A stretch of 64,000 nt of DNA from Zygotorulaspora mrakii. Taxonomy: Eukaryota > Ascomycota > Saccharomycetes > Saccharomycetales > Saccharomycetaceae. The notes below the pieces were generated by a model. That model made no database searches and was not told where the DNA came from. It saw only the letters and a list, made by a program, of their open reading frames with translations. Made by a program: the position numbers and the translations under genes. This document shows positions 50,874-60,433 of the stretch, piece by piece; position 1 is the first letter of the stretch; every line of letters starts with the position of its first letter. The stretch covers positions 496,001 to 560,000 of the forward strand of contig NC_050725.1 in assembly GCF_013402915.1 (NCBI RefSeq), in the 5' to 3' direction.

Positions 50874-52508
50874 ATGATACCTATAAAGAAGCCTAAGAAG
50901 AGCGATAACATTGTACAATCATTTTATGCTTCACCACTGTATGATTTTCTCTATCCTTTTAGGCCTGCTGGAAGTCAATGGCTAACGGAATATGTTATTG
51001 TTCTCTTCGCCCTAATTATACGATGTGCTATCGGTTTAGCATCATATTCCGGGATGAATAACCCACCTATGTTTGGTGATTTTGAAGCACAAAGACATTG
51101 GATGGAGATTACTCAACATTTGCCTATTTCACAGTGGTACTGGTTCGATTTAGAGTATTGGGGGCTGGATTATCCACCACTCACAGCATATCATTCATAT
51201 GTTTTAGGGAAGATAGGCTCATTCATAAACTCTAAATGGTTTGCTTTGAATGAATCTCGTGGATTTGAATCACTGGATAACGATTTGAAGACTTATATGA
51301 GATTTACAGTTTTATTAAGTGAAGCGATTTGCTACATTCCTGCAGTTGTTTATTTTACCAAGTGGGTAGGAAAACATAGGAATCAATCACCAATTGGTCA
51401 ATTTATTGCTGCTGCAGCAATTCTTTTCCAACCTTCTTTGATGCTGATTGATCATGGGCATTTTCAATATAATTGTGTTATGCTGGGCTTGACAGTATAC
51501 GCAATTAATAGTCTTTTAGATGAGTTTTATGCCCCAGCCGCATTTTGTTTCGTGTTATCGATTTGTTTCAAGCAAATGGCTCTGTATTATGCACCTATTT
51601 TTTTTTCATACTTGTTGAGTAAATCACTATTCTCTCCCAGGTTTAATTTACCAAGATTTTTATCTGTCGCTATAGCAACTGTGCTTACGTTTGCAGCAAT
51701 GTATGCACCTTTGTATGTTCTTGGGGGAGGCCTTACTAATGTGGTTCAGTCTGTTCATCGTATATTTCCATTTGCTAGAGGAATTTTTGAAGACAAGGTG
51801 GCTAACTTTTGGTGCGTATCGAACATCGTCTTCAAGTACAAACAAAAATTTACGCAGGAGCAGCTACAATTTTACTCTTTGATTGCTACAACCATCGGAT
51901 TTGTCCCTGCTGTGATAATTATTTTCCTTCGTCCAAAAAAGCATGTTATTTTGTATGCTTTGACGGCTTGCTCAATGTCATTTTACCTTTTTAGTTTCCA
52001 AGTTCATGAGAAGACAATATTAGTCCCTCTCCTACCCATTACTCTACTTTATACTTCTACGGATTGGACTGTACTTTCATTAGTAAACTGGATAAACAAT
52101 ATTGGATTATTCACATTATGGCCTTTGCTGAAAAAGGATGGTCTAATGTTGCAGTATGGAGTCTGTTTTGCTTTGAGCAATTGGTTAATAGGTAACTTTA
52201 GTTTTGTCACTCCCAAATTCCTGCCCAAATTTCTCACTCCTGGGCCTTCCATTAGCAGTGTCGATGATAATTATCGCCGCAGAAGTTTATTACCTGAAAA
52301 TTTTCTATGGAAAGTTGCCATTGTGTCATCATATGTAATCATGGTCTTAATTCAAATTTTGGACATCTTTGTTTCTCCGCCTAAGCGGTATCCGGATTTG
52401 TGGGTACTTCTCAATTGCGCCTTGGGGTTTGCATGCTTCTCCATATTTTGGCTATGGAACTATTATAAGCTCTACAAGCTGTCATACAAAACCATGAAGC
52501 AGCTGTAA
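50874..52508 (+). CDS. ALG6: Alpha-1,3-glucosyltransferase Alg6
   Basis: 544 codons, the same length as in S. cerevisiae. This polytopic ER enzyme adds the first glucose from Dol-P-Glc to the lipid-linked oligosaccharide for N-glycosylation. SFYASPLYDFLYPFRPAGSQW precedes TM1. The luminal loop has GDFEAQRHWMEIT and YWGLDYPPLTAYHSYV, the GT57 signature with conserved acidic residues. HGHFQYNCVMLGL and FARGIFEDKVANFWC follow. About 11 or more hydrophobic segments are spread through the chain. ALG6 is YOR002W, next to RRP6 in S. cerevisiae; here YPT7 and the pirin gene lie between. Confidence 0.97.
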   Translation: MIPIKKPKKSDNIVQSFYASPLYDFLYPFRPAGSQWLTEYVIVLFALIIRCAIGLASYSGMNNPPMFGDFEAQRHWMEITQHLPISQWYWFDLEYWGLDYPPLTAYHSYVLGKIGSFINSKWFALNESRGFESLDNDLKTYMRFTVLLSEAICYIPAVVYFTKWVGKHRNQSPIGQFIAAAAILFQPSLMLIDHGHFQYNCVMLGLTVYAINSLLDEFYAPAAFCFVLSICFKQMALYYAPIFFSYLLSKSLFSPRFNLPRFLSVAIATVLTFAAMYAPLYVLGGGLTNVVQSVHRIFPFARGIFEDKVANFWCVSNIVFKYKQKFTQEQLQFYSLIATTIGFVPAVIIIFLRPKKHVILYALTACSMSFYLFSFQVHEKTILVPLLPITLLYTSTDWTVLSLVNWINNIGLFTLWPLLKKDGLMLQYGVCFALSNWLIGNFSFVTPKFLPKFLTPGPSISSVDDNYRRRSLLPENFLWKVAIVSSYVIMVLIQILDIFVSPPKRYPDLWVLLNCALGFACFSIFWLWNYYKLYKLSYKTMKQL

Positions 52509-53254
52509 ATTTTCATGGAAAATCTTATTTAGTCGTATATGTACTTAAGCATTCCCTTTAATTTATGTTTTGCATGTGTTGCGAAGCTTTTGAAAAAGAA
52601 TCTGTGACATATTGAAAGAACATTCTTTGTAAGTTCTGACAAGAGAACGTTTTATAATTTCGTTATGAAAGAAAGATTTATTTGTTTAAATCTAAATATT
52701 GGTTAGCGCATCACCTCTTGAATTAGTTCCCTGCACGAAGTTTTTCGGTTCAGTTTTACACAATAACAATGCTTTTTTAGTATGAAAATGACAGTCGATC
52801 GTCATCCAGCGCAGTAGCTCCAACGGAGAGAATAGGAATGATAATTCGCGGTCCTCAGCGCTGAAAAGCAGTATTTTTATATACAATAATCCAGAGATTA
52901 AAGGCGGACGTGTCCCCTGCAAACGGTTAGTCGTCTTTGGAGCGAAGATCGAAGGATTATAAATCACAAGACTTGTATCATTCACAACTACAAGTAACGA
53001 GGAATCTGTGGCATGGAATTAGAGATAACAGCTGCCTTATTGATTTAAAATTTTTTGGGATTGTGTCGAAGTAGTACATTTTTGAAGTGTATAGAGATGA
53101 CTTTATTTATTGTCCACCTTTTATCTTCTTATAGCGAACTGTAAAAACGTGACTGGACAGTGTTAGTCGCACCTACGCACGAGACATTCTGCTATATCGG
53201 GTATGTTACGGGCAGTTCGCTGAATTTCACGGCATTCATACAGTGCATGATAGG
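52509..53254. other. ALG6 downstream region before LTR C
   Basis: About 745 bp without a recognisable gene; the 52692-52985 minus ORF has no known features. This is the left flank of a tRNA/LTR cluster and of an inversion relative to S. cerevisiae. Confidence 0.45.
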
Positions 53255-53751
53255 TGTTGAAATATAGATCGATATTGTAAGATATGTGAAAGAGGCGACT
53301 TATAAGAATCAGAAACAAGACAATTGGTCTGTAAAACAAAATAAACGAAGCCAGACGAAGCCCTAACAGAATATCAATCGATACTGGAAAGATATCGGAT
53401 GATAATCTATCGCGAGACGTTTACAATACAGGAATCTGACTACGAAGGAGTCTATGGAATAAACACGAAATAACAGATGTGTACTGTGGATTCTATGGGA
53501 CTAGAAATGGTGTGATGACGATGAAAATTCTTCACTCGTCGTCCTCTCTTATGGCTCAATAGGTGCGAAATATTAGGTATGAATACTGACGTATTTTCCA
53601 GATATTAATCCAAGTTCAATTAGTTTTGTCTCAATTCATGATATAGAAAACCAAGGAATTATATATCTCTATAATTGAATATCATAGTATCATAATCAAT
53701 GTCAAACCAAGTTATTATCAATAACTCCGAAGAAACCATTATTTCCAAATA
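53255..53751 (+). repeat. Solo LTR, copy C (full length)
   Basis: 497 bp from TGTTGAAATATAGATCG to TTCCAAATA. It is about as intact as copy D and has the same U3 type. The flanks ATAGG and GTCAG do not match, so no clear target duplication remains. Its end lies 107 bp before the tRNA-Arg, in the same orientation. Confidence 0.92.
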
Positions 53752-53858
53752 GTCAGGCACGAACTGCTAAATCGGCCAGGTACAACAAGAAAGTATACCG
53801 ACATCCGGCTCGTTCTTAGAGTACCACATAATACTTTTTAAACTTCCAAGAAATCTTG

Positions 53859-53931
53859 TTCCTCGTGGCCCAATGGTCACGGCGTCTGGCTACGAACCAG
53901 AAGATTCCAGGTTCGAGTCCTGGCGGGGAAG
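53859..53931 (+). tRNA. tRNA-Arg(ACG)
   Basis: 73 nt, no intron. Acceptor TTCCTCG pairs with CGGGGAA, the anticodon arm is TCTGG/CCAGA with loop CTACGAA and anticodon ACG, and the T arm contains GGTTCGAGTCC. A T-rich terminator follows. Sequence is nearly identical to S. cerevisiae tR(ACG). Confidence 0.97.
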
Positions 53932-54067
53932 ATTTATTTTTTGACGAAAAATGGGCTTTTTTGAGTTTTATCATATGCGGAGTTTTTCTTTCTTCATGAA
54001 TGGATAGCCCATTGACAGAAGGTCTGTTGGTTCTTTGTACTCCCTCTTCTTTTGAAATTAATCTTCA

Positions 54068-54563
54068 TGTTGAAATATAAATCGAGATTGTAAGATATAT
54101 TAAAGAGATGACTTATAAGAATCAGAAAGAGACAATTGGTCTGTAAAACAAAATAAACGAAGTCAGATGAAACCCTAACAGAATGTCAATCGATAATGGA
54201 AAGATATCGGATGATAATCTATCACGAGACGTTTACAACTCAGGAGTCTGACTACGAAGGAGTCTATGGCATGGAACATGAAATAACAGTTGTACTGTGG
54301 ATTCCATGGGATTATTAATGGGTGTGATGACGATGAAAATTCTTCACTCGTCGTCCTCTCTTATGGTTCAATAGGTGCGAAATATTAGGTATAAATACTG
54401 ACGTATTTTCCAGATATTAATCCAAGTTCAATTAGTCTTATCTCAATTCATGATATAGGAAACCAAGGAATTATATATCTCTATAATTGAATATAATAGC
54501 ATCATCATCAATGTCAAACCAAGTTACTATCGACAACGCCGAAGAAAACATTCTTTCTAAATA
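54068..54563 (+). repeat. Solo LTR, copy D, with 5-bp target duplication
   Basis: 496 bp, TGTTGAAATATAAATCG to TTCTAAATA. CTTCA flanks it directly on both sides (54063-54067 and 54564-54568), which fixes both ends. It contains a TATA-like GGTATAAATAC near 54388. This copy defines the family: five copies end in AAATA. The right end is TA rather than the usual CA. It starts 136 bp after the tRNA-Arg 3' end. No internal retrotransposon genes are left in the window. Confidence 0.95.
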
Positions 54564-54592
54564 CTTCAGTCATTAAGAGTCTCCATTTTTTA

Positions 54593-54615
54593 GAATTTTT
54601 TGGAATGTCGTAGAA
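54593..54615 (+). promoter_or_regulatory. Heat-shock element upstream of SGT2
   Basis: Five units at 5-bp spacing: GAA, TTT, GAA, TCG, GAA. The three GAA units are perfect and the two TTC positions have one or two mismatches. It lies about 154 bp before the SGT2 ATG. SGT2 is an Hsf1-dependent gene in S. cerevisiae. Confidence 0.6.
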
Positions 54616-54768
54616 ATGACAGATAATAAATCATATTCAACACGTCGCGCGAAAGCTAGGACTGGTTCGGCTAAAAAACGAAAATTAAATTGAACACTTC
54701 CAAACTATTCTACCCTTTTGCCACTCACGTAACGAAATATTCAATATACCAGGTATACAGATTATACT

Positions 54769-55815
54769 ATGTCTGATTCAAACAAAAACGTCGCATCTTT
54801 GATTATTGACTTTTTAGCCAATGTTGTGGAACAAAAGTCTGTATCACAGGATGCTGCTGACTCTTTAAATGTAGCGATTGATTGTATATCGGAAGCTTTT
54901 GAGGTTAACAAGGATGCTTCTAAGTCAGAATTTGGTGGAAAGAGTTTAGTTGAACTGTTAGAATCGGCATCATCCGTCAATGTTCGCGGTGGATCAACAA
55001 CGCAAGGGGAAAGCGTTGAGGTTAATATACCACAGGAAGATGCTGAGACAAAGGCTGAAGCTGAGGCTCTTAAGTTGAAGGGCAACAAGGCCATGGCTAG
55101 CAAAGACTATGAACTCGCTATCAAAAACTATACTGATGCTATCAAGATTTTGCCAACGAATGCCGTTTATTATGCAAATAGGGCTGCAGCATATTCTTCG
55201 TTGAAGGACTTTGAGAATGCTATTGAGGATGCCCAATCTGCCATCAAAGCAGATCCTTCATACTCAAAGGGTTATTCAAGGTTAGGTTATGCTACCTTTG
55301 CTCTTGGACGAGCAGAGGAGGCTTCAGAGGCTTACAAGAAAGTGCTAGATATTGAGGGTGAAAAAGCCAGTGACGTAATGAAAAGGGATTATGAAACTGC
55401 TAAGAAGAAAGTTGAGCAATCGTTAGATTTAGAAAAATCAACCGAAAAGAACACTAGATCAGCACAAAATGAATCTGGTTCGGCTCCCGGCGGATTTGGT
55501 GATTTCGCATCAATGTTGGGAGGCGGTCTGGGTGGCCTTTTGAACAATCCTCAATTGATGCAGGCAGCTCAGCAAATGATGCAAAACCCACAAGCTATGC
55601 AGCAAATGGAAAGCATGATGCAAAATCCTGGTATCAAGAAGATGGCTGAGGGTTTCGCTAATGGCCAGGGAGCACCAAGCATGGCCGATTTAATGAGTAA
55701 TCCTGCCCTAAGAGAGATGGCAGGCGGCTTGTTTGGAGGAGCTGGAGCTGGAGCTGGAGCTGGAGCGGGAGCTGGAGCTGGATCCGATGTTACCAAGACC
55801 GAGGGTCCTAATTAG
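54769..55815 (+). CDS. SGT2: Tail-anchored protein targeting co-chaperone Sgt2
   Basis: 348 codons; S. cerevisiae Sgt2 has 346. It receives tail-anchored proteins and passes them to Get4-Get5-Get3. The N-terminal dimerisation domain (1-70) binds Get5. Three TPRs at about 98-205 begin ALKLKGNKAMASKDYELAIKNYTDAI and include YYANRAAAYSSLKDFENAIEDAQSAI and SRLGYATFALGRAEEASEAYKKVL. The C-terminal client-binding part is Met/Gln-rich (LMQAAQQMMQNPQAM) with NNP/DPG-type helices. It ends in a Gly-Ala repeat and a short acidic tail. An HSE is present upstream. Its direction is opposite to YOR007C relative to the centromere. Confidence 0.97.
   Translation: MSDSNKNVASLIIDFLANVVEQKSVSQDAADSLNVAIDCISEAFEVNKDASKSEFGGKSLVELLESASSVNVRGGSTTQGESVEVNIPQEDAETKAEAEALKLKGNKAMASKDYELAIKNYTDAIKILPTNAVYYANRAAAYSSLKDFENAIEDAQSAIKADPSYSKGYSRLGYATFALGRAEEASEAYKKVLDIEGEKASDVMKRDYETAKKKVEQSLDLEKSTEKNTRSAQNESGSAPGGFGDFASMLGGGLGGLLNNPQLMQAAQQMMQNPQAMQQMESMMQNPGIKKMAEGFANGQGAPSMADLMSNPALREMAGGLFGGAGAGAGAGAGAGAGSDVTKTEGPN
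55741..55782 (+). repeat. GCTGGA hexanucleotide repeat in SGT2
   Basis: Seven tandem hexamers (one GCGGGA variant) coding for an Ala-Gly repeat just before the C-terminus. The reading frame is kept. Copy number may vary between strains. Confidence 0.95.
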
Positions 55816-56029
55816 GACTTTTAGAAGTTTTAAAATTGATAACTGTATATTACAACAAGCGTGGTATGAAATGACAGTAAATAGGCAACCATTGCACATA
55901 TGGAATGCAATGTTACATAATTTAGTTTACTTATTATGATATAAATATTTCGTCTATCAGTATTACGATATTCTCCTTTTTTCCCTCAGGCAAGTTTGAT
56001 CAATGCCGTACCCCTTCCTTTTATTTTGC

Positions 56030-59000
56030 TTAGACTCTCTCCATTTGAATAACATGCTCCTTCAAAACTTTTATATGCTCCGCGACCCATTTTTTGATAA
56101 TTCCCTCGACCAGAAACTTACCACGAAAATCCATGTACTTGCTTAATTCTTCTGCTAGTTGCTCATGTGCATATCTGATGCCATTACCCAACTCGTGCAG
56201 AATTCTCCTGCAACCAATGATATTTTCCGAGAGCCGCTTCTCGAAATTTGCCCTTTTACCCTCAAGTAACTTATTTAGTATACCATCTTCATTGGAAGGC
56301 AGGTCAGGTTTCACAAGGTGCGGGAAATTTTGGGAATACTGCTTATGCAATTCTAGCAGTTCAGAGTACAGCTTCCACCATTTTGGTATTGAGACCTGCA
56401 ACACCTGATAAATATGTCTGCATAGTTTATCGGTGCAGCAATAAAGAAAATCTATTGCCTGTATCAAGATTAGCATTGAGCTATCACCAACACCCCAATA
56501 CTCATGAGAAAAACAGAGCCCTCGCGCCACAAATTCTCCGAGATATTCTCTCGAGTATTTTGCAAACAAAAGATACGCTTCGGACACGTCCTGTGACTTT
56601 AAATGAGTAAAAATTGCCAACTTCTTCAAAACTTGAAGCTTTGATCTGACAGATAATAATTCGGCTTCATTGAAACGCAAGAAACTTTGTAGAATATTCA
56701 TTTCTTCAGGCTCCATGTTTTTATTGCTATTCTCATATCCGGAAATACTGGACTGTTTTTTGCTTTGTTGTCTAATCCATACTGTTAGATTCGATTCATC
56801 TAGCATAATATTTTGTTTCAACTCTCCGATATGAATTAAAGCATTCATACATTCCGTTAACATGCTGTTGATATGCAGCGATTCAAGTTTTCCCACAGGA
56901 GAAAGTCTCATTTTACCCAGTTTCAGTAGCTTTTCAAATGTTTCTTCCAGAGGCACGAAACTCATTTGAAATTTTTTAGATAGTATGCGGAACACACTCT
57001 GTATTACTCTTATTGGAAGCCTTACAGTTTCGTAATTGCTATTTTGTTCTAACCTGACAGTGACATGGAGCATCCATTTAGCACTCTCCTGTTTCAAAGA
57101 GTGAACCAGGGCGAGACCAAGTGAAGAATTGACTGCAGATCTTTTTGCCAGCTCATGCAGGACTATCGGGTTTTTAGCGTAGTCGAAGCATGTTAAATAA
57201 CCGGGAAGTTGAGCTTTCCATACCAGTACTCTTCCATCAGCAAGAATGGCTTTGACATTCTCTAATCTATTGTACTTAGCAAAAACCATCAGAGGTGTTA
57301 GACCCTTCTTGTTTGCGGCATTAACATCAATGGACCTACTCTCTAGCAGGAACCTGGCGCTTCTCTTCAATATATGCAACAGGGTATTCCCTTTGTTGTC
57401 CTCATGATGATTAAAATGGAATTTCATATCCTTCATCTCATACCATTTCCTTGTACATTGGTAAGACGCAATCACCATCTCTTGATAGTTTGCCTGATCA
57501 TAACTTCTGAAAATTGTAAAAAGAGGTGTCTGTCCATTAGAATCCTTGTATCTCCAATCAATGTAGCTCCCTATACTTCTTAAGATGTTCATCTCATGCG
57601 TCAGGTAATGCGCAACAGTCCTATTATGAGAATCAGGTTTATTGATGTACTTTACTATTTCCTGCAACGTACACGAATTAAGAATAATATCAATAATAGT
57701 ATACGCTGCGAAAAGATTACCATGTGTAAGTGCTTGCACCAGAAGCGTACACCCATCAAGATTCTCATCTTCCAGAATATCCTCGAGTGGGAAAGCCTTC
57801 TCATTTCTCAGAAGCTCCACCAGATCTTCATTTTTTCCATGAATTATGCATAGAGAAATCAGTGATTCCCCTTCAAGTGATCTGTATCTCAAACATCCCT
57901 CATATTTCTTCATATCTGTAAAATTCCTCTTATCGCCATCCGTCACAGTTTGTATCAGCTTTTGAGTTGTCACACAAGAATTTTTGAGGCTCTCCAATCG
58001 GCTAGTTCCTCTTAGGTCTTCAAAGTGACACACTACAGCTTCCAGAGTCGACAGAGCATATCCGAGAAGACCAAATTTCCCAGCGGTATCATCTGGTGCG
58101 AACTTCTGCAAGTAGTAGAGATGGCTTTTCAGATTCTTCACTTGTGTTCGACAAACGACCAACACAAAAAAGCTTAGCAAAGAATCAGCATCCATCGCTA
58201 CTGGAGAATCAACATCATTTTCCATCCTAGAATTAGATCTAGAAAGACTTTGCAGCGTCTCAATTAGTACAACAGATTTTTCTGCGTAAGTGTGAGATAC
58301 ACTAAGACGACTAAAGGAGTTTATAGCAAGCAATATATTTTTTTCCATAGCGACTACGTTCTTTAACTGGAACTTTTCAAACTTTTCGAGGTATAAGTCG
58401 CTTTCAAGACGATCCAATGACAAATGTTGTAAGCCCGCAATATCAAGCTCTGAGGCTCTAAAATGATTCGTCAGTCGTACCCATACGTCATCATAGAGAT
58501 TAACTTCCACATAGCGGTAAAGAAGGTCACGCAAATTAGGAAATGGTGTAAATAAAGCATCTTTGCGCATGAGCTCAAAGGACTCATTGATTATCTCATG
58601 AAATAGGGCCTCACTTGAGTCAATACTAGGAGTTTCACTTCTGTATTTTTGGAAAAGTAGATTGAATTTATGTTTCCAGTTGGGATGAACTCTTATTATA
58701 TTGTCGAATGTTTGGCGACTTCTTAAAGCTCTTTGTTCAGACAATGAAGCTTGTTCTTTAGTGCTCTTGAAATCACCAACGTTTGTCAAATTTTCTTGCC
58801 GTACAATGCTTCCACATAAAGGTTCCTCAACATGAATAAGTGGAATTCTATCGGATCCAATCAGATAATCGTTAAAGTTTGTTAAAATTTCTATATTTAA
58901 AATTCTGTGTCGTCTCATATCATTAAAACCATCAGCAGTAAGTAGCATACGATTCTGTGGTCTCGCGATGATTTTTTTACCGTTCAGTGTACGAAACTCT

Positions 59001-59299
59001 ATCTGTTGAGACGCTACAACATTCTCACTCTTTGATGGTTGATCCACAAGCAGGATATGTGAAGCAACAAAGTCAAATGTATAACATAGCTCACGTAGAA
59101 AAGATCCAGATTCTAGATCTTCGTAGTTAAGCAACTTATCGTTGCTCGGAACTACCAAAATGAAGTCTTCACTAGCAAGTTTGAGAAAAAGCTTCTTTAA
59201 ACTCGAGTTGTGAGGATCTGGGCAATTGAAGACTGCATTGACCAATGGATTTAGTAAAACCGGAAGATGATAAGGCATAACACGTATGCTAAAAGACAT
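56030..59299 (-). CDS. VRL1: Endosomal VPS9-ankyrin-BAR protein Vrl1
   Basis: 1089 codons, open throughout. In S. cerevisiae the functional gene of about 1090 codons is split by a frameshift into YML002W/YML003W in S288C and intact in other strains. Vrl1 is a VPS9-domain Rab5-type GEF that forms the VINE coat with Vin1. The VPS9 domain is at about 255-400: YDDVWVRLTNHF, the helix around MDADSLLSFFVLV (369-381) and LKSHLYYLQKF. Ankyrin-like repeats follow at about 480-690 (GCTLLVQALTHGNL, GLTPLMVFAKYNRLENVKAIL). The helical C-terminal 350 residues fit the AH-BAR part. In S. cerevisiae it neighbours YPT7; here SGT2 and TSR3 surround it. Confidence 0.93.
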   Translation of the reverse strand: MSFSIRVMPYHLPVLLNPLVNAVFNCPDPHNSSLKKLFLKLASEDFILVVPSNDKLLNYEDLESGSFLRELCYTFDFVASHILLVDQPSKSENVVASQQIEFRTLNGKKIIARPQNRMLLTADGFNDMRRHRILNIEILTNFNDYLIGSDRIPLIHVEEPLCGSIVRQENLTNVGDFKSTKEQASLSEQRALRSRQTFDNIIRVHPNWKHKFNLLFQKYRSETPSIDSSEALFHEIINESFELMRKDALFTPFPNLRDLLYRYVEVNLYDDVWVRLTNHFRASELDIAGLQHLSLDRLESDLYLEKFEKFQLKNVVAMEKNILLAINSFSRLSVSHTYAEKSVVLIETLQSLSRSNSRMENDVDSPVAMDADSLLSFFVLVVCRTQVKNLKSHLYYLQKFAPDDTAGKFGLLGYALSTLEAVVCHFEDLRGTSRLESLKNSCVTTQKLIQTVTDGDKRNFTDMKKYEGCLRYRSLEGESLISLCIIHGKNEDLVELLRNEKAFPLEDILEDENLDGCTLLVQALTHGNLFAAYTIIDIILNSCTLQEIVKYINKPDSHNRTVAHYLTHEMNILRSIGSYIDWRYKDSNGQTPLFTIFRSYDQANYQEMVIASYQCTRKWYEMKDMKFHFNHHEDNKGNTLLHILKRSARFLLESRSIDVNAANKKGLTPLMVFAKYNRLENVKAILADGRVLVWKAQLPGYLTCFDYAKNPIVLHELAKRSAVNSSLGLALVHSLKQESAKWMLHVTVRLEQNSNYETVRLPIRVIQSVFRILSKKFQMSFVPLEETFEKLLKLGKMRLSPVGKLESLHINSMLTECMNALIHIGELKQNIMLDESNLTVWIRQQSKKQSSISGYENSNKNMEPEEMNILQSFLRFNEAELLSVRSKLQVLKKLAIFTHLKSQDVSEAYLLFAKYSREYLGEFVARGLCFSHEYWGVGDSSMLILIQAIDFLYCCTDKLCRHIYQVLQVSIPKWWKLYSELLELHKQYSQNFPHLVKPDLPSNEDGILNKLLEGKRANFEKRLSENIIGCRRILHELGNGIRYAHEQLAEELSKYMDFRGKFLVEGIIKKWVAEHIKVLKEHVIQMERV

Positions 59300-59533
59300 G
59301 AACGCCTACTAATCGACTAATGCAGCCGAGGGAAAGACCGTATGTTCTCCATCTAAAAATGGTTTTCATTCCCTTTCGGAATTGTTTAATTTCCTTTTCA
59401 GTTCGCCTTGTACTGTCAGTAGTCTTAATATTAATATGAGGGCCTCGATGAAAAAAAAACAACCATTAAAGTCATTGCATGCTGTTATATAATCTATAGC
59501 TGTATATACCCACAGGTTAGCAGAGGAACAACA

Positions 59534-60433
59534 ATGGCAAAAGGAAAGAATAAGAGCTTGGAAGATCGAGGTGGTAGACCTAGTAAAGGATCCAATGGTC
59601 ACAGCTCGAGACAGAATCATCGGCACATGGAGTTAAAGCGCAATGGAAATATAGAGACAAAATTTCCAGTTAAACTAGCCATGTGGGACTTTGACCACTG
59701 CGATCCAAAAAAATGCAGTGGTAAAAAGCTCGAAAGGTTAGGAATGATTAAATCACTACGAGTAGGTGAAAAATTTCAAGGCATAGTTGTCTCACCGAAT
59801 GGAACTGACGTCGTATGCCCCGATGACAAGGAGATCGTCGAAAAGCACGGCGCATCTGTCGTAGAGTGTTCCTGGGCAAGACTAGATGAAGTTCCCTTCA
59901 ACAAAATTGGTGGCAGACATGAACGTCTATTACCCTATCTGGTTGCTGCAAATCAAGTCAACTATGGTAGGCCGTGGAAACTAAACTGTGTCGAGGCATT
60001 GGCAGCTTGCTTTGCAATTGTTGGCAGAGTGGATTGGGCATCTGAACTACTTTCACATTTTTCCTGGGGCCCGGTATTTCTGGAACTCAATAAAGATCTA
60101 TTGGAAATCTATCAGAAGTGCACGAATTCGACGTCCGTGAAAGAAGCAGAAGCATCATGGCTCGAAAAGCTGGAACTTGAAATTCAAGAGCGCAAAGCTC
60201 AGTCGAAAGACGAGGACATCTGGCTGACAGGGAATGTTAATAGACAGATGAACCAGCTTTATATATCTGACGACGAGAAGGAAGGAGAAGAAGAGGACGA
60301 ATTGTCTGACAAGTCGAAGAGTATTCACTACGATTCCTTGGGAAACGTCATAAATCTCAATAGTGAAGACGACGGATCGAACCATGAACAGCTGGAAAAT
60401 GTCAAATACGATTTGCTTGGTAACATTATATAA
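59534..60433 (+). CDS. TSR3: 18S rRNA aminocarboxypropyltransferase Tsr3
   Basis: 299 codons; S. cerevisiae Tsr3 has 313. It adds the acp group of m1acp3-psi at position 1191 of 18S rRNA during 40S maturation. The N-terminus is basic. The conserved start of the SPOUT-like fold, LAMWDFDHCDPKKCSGKKL, is at about 48-67. ECSWARLDEVPFNKIGGRHERLLPYLVAANQVNYGRPWKLNCVEALAACF is the main family block (about 115-165). The tail is acidic with two repeated YDLLGN/YDSLGN motifs (KYDLLGNII ends the protein). It is next to DNL4 as in S. cerevisiae, but both are inverted. Confidence 0.95.
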   Translation: MAKGKNKSLEDRGGRPSKGSNGHSSRQNHRHMELKRNGNIETKFPVKLAMWDFDHCDPKKCSGKKLERLGMIKSLRVGEKFQGIVVSPNGTDVVCPDDKEIVEKHGASVVECSWARLDEVPFNKIGGRHERLLPYLVAANQVNYGRPWKLNCVEALAACFAIVGRVDWASELLSHFSWGPVFLELNKDLLEIYQKCTNSTSVKEAEASWLEKLELEIQERKAQSKDEDIWLTGNVNRQMNQLYISDDEKEGEEEDELSDKSKSIHYDSLGNVINLNSEDDGSNHEQLENVKYDLLGNII

